A stretch of DNA of 64,000 nucleotides from Rhodococcus coprophilus NBRC 100603 (GCF_001895045.1 NZ_BDAM01000008.1:186001-250000), one strand, 5' to 3'. Positions 7,542 through 18,457 are shown, numbered from the stretch's first letter. Notes: generated by a model not told the origin, from the letters alone. Made by a program: numbers and translations.

Positions 7542-9011
7542 ATGACACTTCGCCCCACCGACAGCTCCACCCTTCTGATCGACGGCAAGCTCGTACCCGG
7601 CAGCGGCGGCACCTTCGAGGTGTTCGACCCGAGCACCGAAGAACTGCTCGGGCATGCGGCCGACGCCACCGCCGACGACATGGACACCGCGATCGCGGCC
7701 GCGCGTCGCGCGTTCGACGACACCGACTGGTCGCGCGATCACGCGTTCCGCGCCCGATGCCTGCGCCAGTTGCGCGACGCCCTGCGCGGCCACATCGAGG
7801 AACTGCGCGAGATCACCGTCGCCGAGGTCGGGGCTCCCCTGTTCCTCACGTCCGCGGCGCATCTCGAAGGGCCGATCGACGACCTGCTCTACTTCGCCGA
7901 CCTCGCCGAGAGCTACTCGTGGAAACAGGATCTCGGCAATGCCGAGCCGATGGGCATCCCCACGCATCGCTACCTGCTGAAAGAAGCCACCGGTGTGGTC
8001 GGCGCGATCACGCCGTGGAACTTCCCGCACCAGATCAACTTCGCGAAGATCGGGCCGGCGCTCGCGGCAGGCAATACCGTTGTGCTCAAACCCGCCCCCG
8101 ATACCCCGTGGTGTGCGGCGCTCGTCGGAAAGGTCCTCGCCGAGGAGACCGATTTTCCGCCGGGTGTCCTCAATATTGTGACGTCGAGCGATCATCGCCT
8201 CGGTGCGCAGCTCGCCGAAGACCCGCGGGTCGACCTGATCTCGTTCACCGGATCCACCGCGACCGGCCGCTCCGTGATGCGGGCCGCCGCCGAAACCCTC
8301 AAGAAGGTCTTCCTCGAACTCGGCGGCAAATCGGCATTCCTCGTGCTCGACGACGCAGACCTGCGCAGCGCATGCTCCATGGCAGCGTTCACCGTGTCCA
8401 CCCACGCGGGCCAGGGCTGCGCCATCACGACCCGCCTCGTCGTTCCCCGCGACAAGTACGACGAGGCGGTGGCTGCCACCGCGAAGACGATGCGCAATCT
8501 GCGACCGGGCGATCCCCGCGATCCCGGCACCGTCTGCGGACCCTTGATCTCCGAGCGCCAGCGCGCGCGGGTCGAGAGTTACCTCAGGCTCGCCGTCGAC
8601 GAGGGCGGCACCATCGTGGTGGGTGGTGGGCGACCGGCCGAACATGCGCGCGGATACTTCGTCGAACCCACACTGATCTCCGGTCTGGACAACACATCCC
8701 GGACCGCACAGGAAGAGATCTTCGGTCCCGTGCTCGTCGTGATTCCGCACGACGGTGACGACGACGCGGTGCGCATCGCCAACGATTCCCCCTACGGCCT
8801 GTCCGGTGCGGTGTACGGCACCGATCCCGAACGCATCGCTCGCGTCGTCTCGGGGGTGCGCACCGGCACCCTCGGCGTCAACGGTGGCATCTGGTACGCG
8901 GCGGATGCACCGTTCGGCGGATACAAGCAGTCCGGAATCGGCCGGGAGATGGGCGTCGCCGGTTTCGAGGAATACCTGGAAACCAAGCTGGTCGCGGAGC
9001 CCGCGAGCTGA
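7542..9011 (+). CDS. aldA: Aldehyde dehydrogenase (Rv0768-like)
   Basis: NAD(P)-dependent aldehyde dehydrogenase of 489 residues that oxidises an aldehyde to the acid. All catalytic elements are present: N160 in PWN, K183, E259 in LELGGKS and nucleophile C293 in GQGC. The ATG follows GAGGGA at 7529-7534. It heads a six-gene run (aldA, SDR, 3-HIBADH-like, CMD-like, LLM, kinase-like) in which all but the first pair overlap by 4 nt. The first four match the order Rv0768-Rv0771. The natural aldehyde is unknown; oxidation of products made by the cluster P450s is inferred. Confidence 0.92.
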   Translation: MTLRPTDSSTLLIDGKLVPGSGGTFEVFDPSTEELLGHAADATADDMDTAIAAARRAFDDTDWSRDHAFRARCLRQLRDALRGHIEELREITVAEVGAPLFLTSAAHLEGPIDDLLYFADLAESYSWKQDLGNAEPMGIPTHRYLLKEATGVVGAITPWNFPHQINFAKIGPALAAGNTVVLKPAPDTPWCAALVGKVLAEETDFPPGVLNIVTSSDHRLGAQLAEDPRVDLISFTGSTATGRSVMRAAAETLKKVFLELGGKSAFLVLDDADLRSACSMAAFTVSTHAGQGCAITTRLVVPRDKYDEAVAATAKTMRNLRPGDPRDPGTVCGPLISERQRARVESYLRLAVDEGGTIVVGGGRPAEHARGYFVEPTLISGLDNTSRTAQEEIFGPVLVVIPHDGDDDAVRIANDSPYGLSGAVYGTDPERIARVVSGVRTGTLGVNGGIWYAADAPFGGYKQSGIGREMGVAGFEEYLETKLVAEPAS

Positions 9012-9045
9012 TCGCCGCACCCACAGAATCGAAAGGACCGACAGC

Positions 9046-9795
9046 ATGGCCAGATTCACAGACCGTACGGCGATCGTCACCGGCGCAGCGCAGGGCATCG
9101 GGGAGGCCTACGCCCGCGCGCTCGCGTCCGAAGGCGCGAACGTTGTGGTCGCCGATCTGAACACCGAACTCGGTGTGCAGGTCGCCAAGCAGATCGTCAC
9201 CGACGGCGGCAGCGCGACCTTCGTCCCCGTCGACGTATCCGACCCGGTGTCCACGGAGGCCCTGGCCGCGGCGACCGTCGAAAAATACGGCCGCATCGAC
9301 CACGTGGTCAACAATGCCGCGATCTACGGCGGCATGAAACTCGATCTGCTCCTCACCGTCCCGTGGGACTACTACAAGAAATTCATGAGCGTCAACCTCG
9401 ACGGCGCCCTCAACGTCACCCGTGCGGTATGGCCGCACATGTCGGCCGAGGGCGGGTCGATCGTCAACCAATCATCAACGGCCGCATGGGTATATTCCGG
9501 TTTCTACGGCCTCGCGAAAGTCGGGATCAACGGTCTGACCCAGCAGCTCGCCGTGGAACTCGGCGGGTCGAACATCCGGATCAACGCGATCGCACCCGGC
9601 CCCACCGATACCGAGGCCACCCGCAGCACCACGCCGCCCAAGATGGTCGCCGACATGATCAAGCGTCTGCCCCTCAAACGAATGGGTACCCCGGACGACC
9701 TGGTCGGCATGTGCCTGTTCCTGCTGTCGGACGAGGCGAGCTGGGTGACCGGGCAGATCTTCAACGTGGACGGCGGGCAGGTGATCCGGTCGTGA
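9046..9795 (+). CDS. Short-chain dehydrogenase/reductase (Rv0769-like)
   Basis: Classical SDR of 249 residues with TGAAQGIG (12-19), NNAA at 89-92, a serine at 143-144, and Y154/K158. GAAAGGA lies at 9031-9037 ahead of the ATG. Its stop overlaps the GTG start of the next gene. Sequence and position match the SDR of the mycobacterial CYP51/aldA locus. Probably oxidises a secondary alcohol or reduces a ketone in the same pathway as the aldehyde dehydrogenase; the substrate has not been assigned. Confidence 0.9.
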   Translation: MARFTDRTAIVTGAAQGIGEAYARALASEGANVVVADLNTELGVQVAKQIVTDGGSATFVPVDVSDPVSTEALAAATVEKYGRIDHVVNNAAIYGGMKLDLLLTVPWDYYKKFMSVNLDGALNVTRAVWPHMSAEGGSIVNQSSTAAWVYSGFYGLAKVGINGLTQQLAVELGGSNIRINAIAPGPTDTEATRSTTPPKMVADMIKRLPLKRMGTPDDLVGMCLFLLSDEASWVTGQIFNVDGGQVIRS

Positions 9796-10691
9796 GCGAC
9801 CCCGGGGGCCTCCGGATCGGGTACATCGGGCTCGGCAACATGGGCGCGCCGATGGCACAACGCCTGCTCGGCCGGCCCGGTGGACTCACCGTGCTCGACA
9901 CCCGTCCCGAAGCCGTCGCCCCGTTCGTCGAGGCCGGCGCCACTGCCGCTACCGACACGGCAGAACTCGCCGCCGCCTGCGACCTGATCTGCGTGACCGT
10001 GCTCGACGACGCCCAGGTACGCGACGTCGTCGCAGGTACGGGCGGTCTCCTCTCCACCGCGCGCCCCGGAACGGTGATCGCGGTGCACTCCACGATCTCC
10101 GACACCACCGCCACCGAACTCGCGGCCCAGTGCGCCGAGGCCGGCGTCGACCTCGTCGATGCGCCCGTCAGCGGTGGTGCTCCCGGCGCCCGCAACGGCA
10201 CCCTCGCAGTCATGGTCGGTGCGACGGACGAGGCGTTCGCGAAGGTCGCCGAGCCGTTCGGGCACTTCGCGGAGATCGTGATCCACGCCGGTCCGGTGGG
10301 TTCCGGTACCCGTATGAAGCTGGCCCGCAATCTTCTGCACTTCATCTCGTTCACCGCGGCGACCGAGGCACAACGGCTCGCGGAGGCGGCCGGGATCGAC
10401 ATCACCGAACTCGGCAAAGTCGTCCGCCACACCGATGCCATCACCGGCGGTGCGGGGGCGATCATGTGGCGCGACAACACATCCCAGCTCGGCGCCGCGG
10501 ATTCGTGGTTCCCCATCTTCTCCCACGTGCGGGACCTCGGAGAGAAGGACCTGTCGCTCGCACTCGACCTCGGCGAGCGGCTCGGCGTCGAACTACCGCT
10601 CGCCACACGAGCATTGGCCGGACTCGGCGTCGGACTCGGCGTCGGTACCGGCAGCACCGCACAAGCCCACGCCAGCGAGGAGCACGCATGA
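9792..10691 (+). CDS. 3-hydroxyisobutyrate dehydrogenase-like reductase (Rv0770-like)
   Basis: Beta-hydroxyacid dehydrogenase of 299 residues with a GTG start overlapping the preceding TGA. The N-terminal Rossmann motif is GYIGLGNMG (10-18), the substrate-binding signature is DAPVSGG, and the catalytic lysine is in MKLARN. The C-terminus is helical with a Gly/Val-rich stretch (GLGVGLGVG). In M. tuberculosis Rv0770 has the same neighbours. It should act on a 3-hydroxy acid with NAD(P); which one is unknown. Confidence 0.9.
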   Translation: MSDPGGLRIGYIGLGNMGAPMAQRLLGRPGGLTVLDTRPEAVAPFVEAGATAATDTAELAAACDLICVTVLDDAQVRDVVAGTGGLLSTARPGTVIAVHSTISDTTATELAAQCAEAGVDLVDAPVSGGAPGARNGTLAVMVGATDEAFAKVAEPFGHFAEIVIHAGPVGSGTRMKLARNLLHFISFTAATEAQRLAEAAGIDITELGKVVRHTDAITGGAGAIMWRDNTSQLGAADSWFPIFSHVRDLGEKDLSLALDLGERLGVELPLATRALAGLGVGLGVGTGSTAQAHASEEHA

Positions 10692-11059
10692 CCGACGAGA
10701 CCCGCCGCCGCGGACTGGACATGATGACCGCGGTCTACGGCTGGGAAATGCAGGACGGGCCCGGCGACCACTTCGCGGTGACGGCAGATCATCTGTTCGC
10801 CGACATCTGGTCGCGTCCCGGGCTGAGCATCCGGGATCGGCGGCTCCTTCTGCTGGGCGCCCTCACGGCACAGGGGCTCACCGACGTCGCGGAGATCCAG
10901 ATCGGTGCGGCTCTGCACAACGAGGAACTGGACGAAGAGCAGTTGAGAGAGATCTCGCTCTTCCTGTGCCACTACGTGGGGTGGCCACTGGGCACCAAAC
11001 TGGATGCGACGATCGGGAGCGTGCTGCACAAGCGGCGGCGCGCATCCGACCGCTCGTGA
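10688..11059 (+). CDS. Carboxymuconolactone decarboxylase-like protein (Rv0771-like)
   Basis: Small all-helical protein of 123 residues resembling the CMD/AhpD-like fold, with the region LSIRDRRLLLLGALTAQG and a later HNEELDEEQLREI helix as in that family. No CxxC redox pair is visible, so an AhpD peroxidase role is unlikely. ATGA overlap with the previous gene and GTGA overlap with the next place it firmly inside the operon. The mycobacterial counterpart is Rv0771. A decarboxylase or isomerase role on a cyclic acid is only a family-based guess. Confidence 0.82.
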   Translation: MTDETRRRGLDMMTAVYGWEMQDGPGDHFAVTADHLFADIWSRPGLSIRDRRLLLLGALTAQGLTDVAEIQIGAALHNEELDEEQLREISLFLCHYVGWPLGTKLDATIGSVLHKRRRASDRS

Positions 11060-12164
11060 GCATTGCCGGACGGGCCGGTTCGGCGCCCGAGTTCCCCGAA
11101 CTCGGGTTCTATGGCCTGGCCGGGCACTCTCCCGAGCCGCGGGATCTGCTCGACGAGGTCCGCAGTGCCGAACGACTCGGCCTCGGAGCGGTATTCCTGT
11201 CCGAGCGCTTCGACACGAAGGACGCCGCGGCGCTCGCCGGAGCTGCAGCGGCGGTAAGCGAAACGATCGGAATAGGCACCGCTGCAACGAATCCGCACAC
11301 CCGTCACCCGCTCGTCACTGCGACGATGGCGACCACCCTGCACCGGTTGAGCGGCGGCCGGTACGCGTTCGGCCTCGGGCGTGGGTTCGATGCCCTCTTC
11401 GACCTCATGGGCCTGCCGCGCGTCACGTCGGCGAGGCTCGAGGACTCGGCCGGGATCCTCCGCGCCCTGTGGAACGGTGATGCGGTCGCGGGACACGACG
11501 GCCCGGCCGGGTCGTTCCCTTATCTGCGCCGCATCTCCGACGGATCCGATCGCATCCCGATCCTCGCGGTGGCCCTCGGCGACAGGACGCTCGAACTCGC
11601 CGGTCGGATCGCCGACGGCGTCGTCCTGCACACCTTCTTCGCGGATGCCACCGTCGCCCGCGCCGTGAAGATCGTCCGCGACGCGGCGGACGCGGCCGGA
11701 AGAGACCCCGCGTCCGTACGGATCTGGTCGGTGATCGCCACGGTCGAGGACTCGATAGCCGAAGACCGGCAACTGCGCATGCTGGCCGGGCGTCTCGCCA
11801 CGTACCTCCAGGGTTACGGCGACGTGCTGATCCGGGCCAACGACTGGGATCCCGCCGTCCTTCGCCGGTTCCGCGACGACCCCGTCGTGCGCGAGCACCA
11901 TGGTGCGTTCGATGCGTCCGGCAACCCCGACGTTCTGCGGCACATACGCACCCTGCTGCCCGACGAGTGGCTCGCCGCGTCCGCCACCGGTTCGGCCCGG
12001 ACCTGCGCGACACGCATCGCGGATCAGTTCGACGCGGGTGCGGACAGCGTGATTCTGCACGGCGCAACACCCACGGAACTCGCACCCGTCGTGGGAGCAT
12101 GGCGCGAGATACGCAAACCCGACAGCGTCTCACGGCTGCCCGCGAATCCCGGATGGAGCGCTCG

Positions 12165-12168
<4 letters not shown>
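11056..12168 (+). CDS. F420-dependent LLM-class oxidoreductase
   Basis: Luciferase-like monooxygenase fold of 370 residues, like the coenzyme-F420-dependent group found in Mycobacterium and Rhodococcus. Typical blocks are FYGLAGHSPEPRDLL at the start, FLSERFD, GTAATNPHTRHP and the barrel segment GRYAFGLGRGFD. The GTG start overlaps the preceding stop. It would use reduced F420, or FMN in other LLM members, for a hydride transfer or oxygenation. The reaction is unknown; cofactor choice is inferred from family resemblance. Confidence 0.82.
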
Positions 12169-13957
<1,789 letters not shown>

Positions 13958-13974
13958 CGGGCAGGCACGGCGCG

Positions 13975-15063
13975 TCAGACCAGGACGGGGCAGTCCTCGG
14001 TGCACGGATCGCTACCCGCGTATCGGGTGGGCGTCCCCGCATCGCGGAACACCCCGTTCCCTCCCGTCGTGCGCGAGAGGGCATCGGCCGCCAGGATCAC
14101 CGCCGCACTGGTCCACGAGCTGACTTCGACAGGCCAGCGCTTGCCGTCGGTGTAGACCAGGCCGGTCCAGTAGGAGCCGTCGGGATCGCGGAGATGCTGC
14201 ATGTCCGCGAACAGTTCACGGGCACGCGCGCTGTCTCCGAGGCAATCGAGTGCGAGGACAAGTTCGCAGGTCTCGGCGCCGGTCACCCAGGGACGGTGAT
14301 CGACGCAGCGTATGCCCAGCCCGTCGACGACGAAGTCCGTCCAGCGATCCCGGATCCGTTCGTGCGCCTCGGGTCCGCGGAGGGCGCCGCCCAGGATCGG
14401 GTAGTACCAGTCCATCGAGAACTCCGGCTTGGGGGTGAACACCTCGATGTGCCGTCGTAACGTGTGGCCCAACCGGAACAACGCCACTTCCCATTCGGGC
14501 TGCGGATCACCGACGAGATCGGCGAGACGCATTCCGCAGTACAAGCTTTGGTGAATACTCGAGCATCCCGTGAGCAACGCCTCGTCGAACATGCCGCCCG
14601 CGCCGCGTGCCCACGAGATCGAACCGTCGGCCAGTTGCATGTCGAGTACGAGATCGAGCGCACGCCGTACCGTCGGCCACATGCCTTCGAGGAAGCTCCG
14701 GTCACCGGTGACCAGGTGGTGGTGCCACACCCCCACCGCGATGTATGCGGTGAAGTTGCTGTCGATGTCGCCGCTTTCGGGCACTCCCCCGTCGAATCGC
14801 ACCGGCCACGAGCCGTCCTGACGCTGCGTTCGGCGCAACCAATGGAAGGCGGCATCCGCTTCGTCCCGAAGCCCGGTCACGGTCAATGCCATTGCGGATT
14901 CGACGTGGTCCCACGGATCGGTGTGACCTCCCGGAAACCACGGGATCGCGCCGGACCGCTCCTGCATCGCCGCGATGGCATGTCCGGTCGCGAGGCACTG
15001 CTCCTCCGACAGAACTCCCTCGACAGAGGGCATCACCGGCACACGGGAACTACTGGGCCGCAC
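13975..15063 (-). CDS. Alpha/alpha-toroid protein (annotated as prenyltransferase or six-hairpin glycosidase-like)
   Basis: Protein of up to 362 residues rich in repeated helical pairs with aromatic and Trp motifs (RTQRQDGSWPVRF, LDMQLADGSISWA, HLRDPDGSYWTGLVY). Such QDGSW-type repeats recur in squalene cyclases, prenyltransferase beta subunits and six-hairpin glycosidases. A catalytic DxDD motif is not evident, so cyclase activity is not supported. The GTG start at 15063 overlaps the upstream methyltransferase by 14 bp; an ATG at 15033 is possible. It is co-transcribed with the methyltransferase and GT4 genes, so action on a glycan or glycolipid is more likely than terpene cyclisation. Confidence 0.7.
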   Translation of the reverse strand: MRPSSSRVPVMPSVEGVLSEEQCLATGHAIAAMQERSGAIPWFPGGHTDPWDHVESAMALTVTGLRDEADAAFHWLRRTQRQDGSWPVRFDGGVPESGDIDSNFTAYIAVGVWHHHLVTGDRSFLEGMWPTVRRALDLVLDMQLADGSISWARGAGGMFDEALLTGCSSIHQSLYCGMRLADLVGDPQPEWEVALFRLGHTLRRHIEVFTPKPEFSMDWYYPILGGALRGPEAHERIRDRWTDFVVDGLGIRCVDHRPWVTGAETCELVLALDCLGDSARARELFADMQHLRDPDGSYWTGLVYTDGKRWPVEVSSWTSAAVILAADALSRTTGGNGVFRDAGTPTRYAGSDPCTEDCPVLV

Positions 15064-15781
15064 CGGAGATACCCGGCTTTTCGAGATAGAACACGACGCT
15101 CTTGCCCATCACCGGGTCGAGCAGCCGCTCTGCGGTCCGGGTGATCCACGGACCCTTCATCAGATCCCACACCAGCATCCGGTGATACGCCTTGGTCAGC
15201 GGATTGTCGTTGTTGTCGACGCCGACCGCGCACTTGAGCCACCAGTACGGAGCATGCAGAGCGTGGGCGAATCCGGTTCCGGACACCTTCAGTCCGGCAG
15301 AGGTGAGTTTGCCCGCGAGCTCGTCGGCCTTGTAGATGCGGACGTGGCCACCCTCGACCTCGTGATACGCGTCGGACAGTGCCCAGCACACCTTTTCGGG
15401 GAACCAGCGCGGCACGGTGACCGCGGCGACGCCGCCCGGCTTGAGCACCCGCACCAGTTCGGCGATGGCACGCTCGTCCTCGGGCACATGCTCGAGGACC
15501 TCGGAAATCAGGACGATATCGAACGAGGAATCCTCGTAAGGCAGCGCGAGCGCGTCACCGACCTCCGCGCGGGCGAGGGTGCCCTCGGGGACCTGCCCCT
15601 CGAGTTCCATGGCGACGAACATGTCGGCGACCGCCTTCATATCCTCGGCACTGCGATCGAACGCCACCACGTCCACGCCGCGTCGATACAACTCGAACGA
15701 GTGCCGCCCGGCACCCGCTCCGATATCGATGGCGCGCTGTCCTGGTGCGATTCCCAGCCGGTCGAAGTCGACGGTGAGCAT
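15050..15781 (-). CDS. Class I SAM-dependent methyltransferase (Methyltransf_11 type)
   Basis: Protein of 243 residues. Motif I is DIGAGAGRHSFEL (about 19-31), followed by VVAFDRS and the LPYEDSSFDIVLISEVLEH segment with the post-motif LKPGG. The C-terminal part has aromatic stretches (APYWWLKCAVG) that may touch a membrane or a lipid acceptor. Its ATG overlaps the glycosyltransferase stop by one base, indicating translational coupling. Substrate unknown; methylation of a sugar or polyketide-like lipid carrier is inferred from the GT4 neighbour. Confidence 0.82.
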   Translation of the reverse strand: MLTVDFDRLGIAPGQRAIDIGAGAGRHSFELYRRGVDVVAFDRSAEDMKAVADMFVAMELEGQVPEGTLARAEVGDALALPYEDSSFDIVLISEVLEHVPEDERAIAELVRVLKPGGVAAVTVPRWFPEKVCWALSDAYHEVEGGHVRIYKADELAGKLTSAGLKVSGTGFAHALHAPYWWLKCAVGVDNNDNPLTKAYHRMLVWDLMKGPWITRTAERLLDPVMGKSVVFYLEKPGISGAAQ

Positions 15782-17013
15782 CAGTTCGTCCTTCCTTCGT
15801 GTGCGGCGACGGCCTGTTCGTACACGCGCGCGGTCTGCGCGGCCACCGCGGCCCAGCTGTACTTGTCGAGCACCCGTGCGCGCGCCTTGATCCCGAGGTC
15901 CTCGCGTGCGCCGGGATCTTCGAGGAGATCGGCCAGGGCGCCGGCCAACTGCGCGGCGTCACCCGGCGTGACGAGGACACCCGCGTCGCCGACCACCTCG
16001 GGGATCGCGCCGGCGCGACTCGCGACCAGCGGCGTTCCACACGACATCGCCTCCACAGCAGGCAACGAAAAGCCTTCGTAGAGAGACGGAACCGCCGCGA
16101 CCTCCGCGGACGCGAGAAGCGCTGCCAGCTCGGCGTCCTCGATACCGGACACGGTACGCACGACGTCGCCGATCGCGAGAGCGTCAATGAGACGCTCGGT
16201 GGCTCCTCCCGGAGCCAGCTTGGACACGAGAACGAGCTCGACCTCTCGCTCCGTCCGCAGTTTCGCCACCGCCTCGAGCAGGGTCGGCACTCCCTTGAGC
16301 GGAGCGTCCGCGCTGGCGACACACACGATCCGACCCGCGACCCGCGGCGTGGACGGCGGTGCGAAGAGTTCGGTGTCCACCCCCAGCGGGATGGTGTGGA
16401 TGCGTTCCGGCCGGATCCCGAAGGCGGCGCGGATGTCGTCGGCGGAGTTCGCGGACACGGTCAGCAGGGTGCCGATCCGCCGGGCCACCCGCTCCTGCAT
16501 GCGGAGGAAGCCGTACCAGCGACGCAAGGTGATCTTCCGGCGCCACGTGCCGGCGGACGCAAGATCGAGTTCGCGGTCGCGGGTAATCGGATGGTGGATC
16601 GTCGCGACCAGCGGAAACCGCTCGGCGATCTTCAGCAGGCCGGAGCCGAGGGACTGGTTGTCGTGCACGACGTCGAAATCGCCGAGTCGCTCGCGCAGGA
16701 GCCTGGCCGCGCGCAGGCCGAACGTCCGGGGTTCCGGAAATCCTGCCGTCCACATGGTGGCGACCTCGAGAACATCGATCAGATCGCGATATTCGCCGGG
16801 ACGGGGTGTCCGGAAAGGGTCCTCGTCCCGATACAGGTCGAGACTGGGCACCTTGGTGAGGGAAACGCCCGGATCGAGTTCCGGGTACGGCTGCCCGGAG
16901 AACACCTCGACCGTGTGGCCCTGCGCGACGAGTTCGCGACTGAGATGCCGCACGTAGACCCCTTGGCCCCCACAGTGCGGCTTGCTCCGGTACGACAACA
17001 GAGCTATTCGCAC
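15781..17013 (-). CDS. GT4-family glycosyltransferase (GT-B fold)
   Basis: Retaining glycosyltransferase of 410 residues. The N-terminal acceptor domain begins IALLSYRSKPHCGGQGVYVRHL, with the glycine-rich GGQGVYV loop typical of GT4. The C-terminal donor domain has the EX7E signature in EGFSLPAVE plus CGTPLVAS. The start is the GTG at 17013, preceded by GAGGTGG; a longer upstream frame would run through tRNA-Asp and is rejected. It is first in the operon with a methyltransferase and a toroid protein. Donor and acceptor are not identifiable from sequence. Confidence 0.87.
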   Translation of the reverse strand: MRIALLSYRSKPHCGGQGVYVRHLSRELVAQGHTVEVFSGQPYPELDPGVSLTKVPSLDLYRDEDPFRTPRPGEYRDLIDVLEVATMWTAGFPEPRTFGLRAARLLRERLGDFDVVHDNQSLGSGLLKIAERFPLVATIHHPITRDRELDLASAGTWRRKITLRRWYGFLRMQERVARRIGTLLTVSANSADDIRAAFGIRPERIHTIPLGVDTELFAPPSTPRVAGRIVCVASADAPLKGVPTLLEAVAKLRTEREVELVLVSKLAPGGATERLIDALAIGDVVRTVSGIEDAELAALLASAEVAAVPSLYEGFSLPAVEAMSCGTPLVASRAGAIPEVVGDAGVLVTPGDAAQLAGALADLLEDPGAREDLGIKARARVLDKYSWAAVAAQTARVYEQAVAAHEGRTN

Positions 17014-17174
17014 ATTCCACCTCGGGTTGATTCGGACGGGCGTGGACCAGACGGGCACCTGACCGTCGGGTCGCGTAGAGCACCCTAGAACAAGTTCCGC
17101 CGTGTCACGATAGCGGCACGAACCGGATCGAGCCGACCGGCGGGATGCGAATGGGACCGCCGACGACAACACGA

Positions 17175-17208
17175 CGAAGGCCCGGTATCCGTAGATACCG
17201 GGCCTTCG
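17175..17208 (-). terminator. Terminator after tRNA-Asp
   Basis: A perfect 15-bp stem with a four-base CGTA loop (arms 17175-17189 and 17194-17208; GAAGGCCCGGTATC arm) lies just past the 3' end of the minus-strand tRNA-Asp gene. No strong T-run follows. Confidence 0.75.
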
Positions 17209-17215
17209 CCTGATG

Positions 17216-17289
17216 CGACCCTGACGGGACTCGAACCCGCGACCTCCGCCGTGACAGGGCGGCGCGCTAACCAACTGCGCCACAGGGCC
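17216..17289 (-). tRNA. tRNA-Asp (GUC), copy 1
   Basis: 74-nt cloverleaf on the minus strand with acceptor GGCCCTG paired to CAGGGTC, D-loop GTTGGTTAGCGC, anticodon loop CTGTCAC (anticodon GTC), T-arm GGTTCGAGTCC and discriminator G. CCA is not encoded. It differs from the second tRNA-Asp gene (17496-17569) at one D-stem position. Confidence 0.96.
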
Positions 17290-17317
17290 ATGCAGAACCC
17301 CGGGGGTTCCCATAGCA

Positions 17318-17341
17318 GGACCCACCGCATGCGGTGGGTCC
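17318..17341. terminator. Perfect 24-bp palindrome between tRNA-Asp and tRNA-Phe
   Basis: GGACCCACCGCA is followed immediately by its reverse complement, giving a palindrome without a loop that would fold as a hairpin in RNA from either strand. A second hairpin (GAACCCC/GGGGTTC) is at 17294-17308. They probably terminate tRNA-Phe transcription or act as processing sites in a tRNA precursor. Confidence 0.55.
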
Positions 17342-17381
17342 GTCATATGTAATTGAGCGGTTGTTTGCCGGACAACCTCTG

Positions 17382-17455
17382 TGGCCAGGGCCGGGATCGA
17401 ACCGGCGACCTTCCGCTTTTCAGGCGGACGCTCGTACCAACTGAGCTACCTGGCC
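17382..17455 (-). tRNA. tRNA-Phe (GAA)
   Basis: 74-nt cloverleaf: acceptor GGCCAGG paired to CCTGGCC, D-arm AGCTCAGTTGGTACGAGC, anticodon loop CTGAAAA (anticodon GAA), T-arm GGTTCGATCC and discriminator A. It lies between the two tRNA-Asp genes in the same orientation. Confidence 0.96.
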
Positions 17456-17495
17456 GGACGGCACCCGAACCCGAATGCCGATCGTATGTGCTTTG

Positions 17496-17569
17496 CGACC
17501 CTGACGGGACTCGAACCCGCGACCTCCGCCGTGACAGGGCGGCGCGCTAACCAACTGCGCTACAGGGCC
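17496..17569 (-). tRNA. tRNA-Asp (GUC), copy 2
   Basis: 74-nt copy of the tRNA-Asp at 17216 with the same anticodon loop CTGTCAC. The only difference is A instead of G in the D-stem (GTAGCGC versus GTGGCGC). The close identity indicates recent duplication or gene conversion. Confidence 0.96.
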
Positions 17570-17623
17570 ATACTTATTCAGTTCTTTCACCAAAGTACTG
17601 CACACTCCGACAGAGTCGAAGCG

Positions 17624-17696
17624 TACCCCCTACGGGATTCGAACCCGCGCTACCGCCTTGAAAGGGCGGCGTCCTAGGCCGCTAGACGAAGGGGGC
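17624..17696 (-). tRNA. tRNA-Glu (UUC)
   Basis: 73-nt cloverleaf: acceptor GCCCCCT with AGGGGGT, D-arm GTCTAGCGGCCTAGGAC, anticodon loop CTTTCAA (anticodon TTC), T-arm GGTTCGAATCC and discriminator A, as in mycobacterial tRNA-Glu. It is first in the four-gene tRNA array on this strand. Confidence 0.96.
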
Positions 17697-17806
17697 CCGA
17701 TCGGATCTCTCCGAACCGCACCCTCAACGGGTTTGGCGTTTCCGTTGGGAGCTTGGACAGCTTATGCCACGGCATTCGAGAATCACAAATCGCCAGGTCA
17801 CACCCA

Positions 17807-18457
17807 TTATTGAGCACTCGGGTGGGCACTGGGCCAACCACGCTCACGCCACCGTGCGAGCCACTCCTCGGACGCCGTCGCCTCCAGGGGAACCTCGAGG
17901 CAACTTTCGAACCGGGAGCGCACATCCACCCCCGGTGCAGTGAGGTCGGCGAGATAACGCTGACCGGCGAGAGACGAACCGACGGCGCCGACGAAACGCC
18001 GCAGATCCACCCCCGGCCGGAACAGCCCGAGCTCTCGGGCCTGCTCTGCCAACTGGTAGCCGGCCCGCCCCCACACGGCAGTTCCACGCAGACGCGCTTC
18101 GTCGACGAATTCCGGATCGATGACGAGACGGAACTCCGCTGCGATGACGACGTCGTTGTGGAGCGCCTCTCCCAGATCACAGATCATGCCGTGGAGTCGC
18201 TCGAAAGGATCGAGCTCCGTGAAGTCGACCCACCGGTCGACGATGGCCTGGTAATGGTCGAGCCCCTCCTCGAGGACTGCCCGGGCAAGGTCTTCCTTCG
18301 ACTTGAAGTGGAAGTACATCGCACCCTTGGTGGCACCCGAATGTTCGAGGATCAGATTGATCGACGCCGCCGCGAATCCCCTCTTGGCGAATTCGGCCGC
18401 GGCCGACTCGACGATCGCGGCCCGGGTGCGCCGCGCACGCTCCTGCTGAAGTGGCAT
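17807..18457 (-). CDS. TetR-family regulator, gamma-butyrolactone-receptor (ScbR) like
   Basis: TetR protein of 216 residues. The N-terminus (RARRTRAAIVESAAAEFAKRGF, then GATKGAMYFHFKSKEDLARAV) closely follows the ScbR/ArpA/CprB receptors, where the KGAMYFHF helix reads DNA. The C-terminal domain carries the buried aromatic and Trp residues (DRWVDF, VWGRAGY) expected of a butyrolactone pocket. GGAAGG precedes the ATG. No afsA-type synthase, ketoreductase or biosynthetic cluster lies nearby, so it may be an orphan that senses a diffusible signal made elsewhere in the genome. The ligand is inferred from the family only. Confidence 0.85.
   Translation of the reverse strand: MPLQQERARRTRAAIVESAAAEFAKRGFAAASINLILEHSGATKGAMYFHFKSKEDLARAVLEEGLDHYQAIVDRWVDFTELDPFERLHGMICDLGEALHNDVVIAAEFRLVIDPEFVDEARLRGTAVWGRAGYQLAEQARELGLFRPGVDLRRFVGAVGSSLAGQRYLADLTAPGVDVRSRFESCLEVPLEATASEEWLARWRERGWPSAHPSAQ

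Noticed and set aside
17014-17346. Extending the GT4 gene to an upstream start (521 residues)
   Set aside because: The extension crosses tRNA-Asp and its terminator; GTG 17013 has a good ribosome-binding site and starts the GT4 domain.
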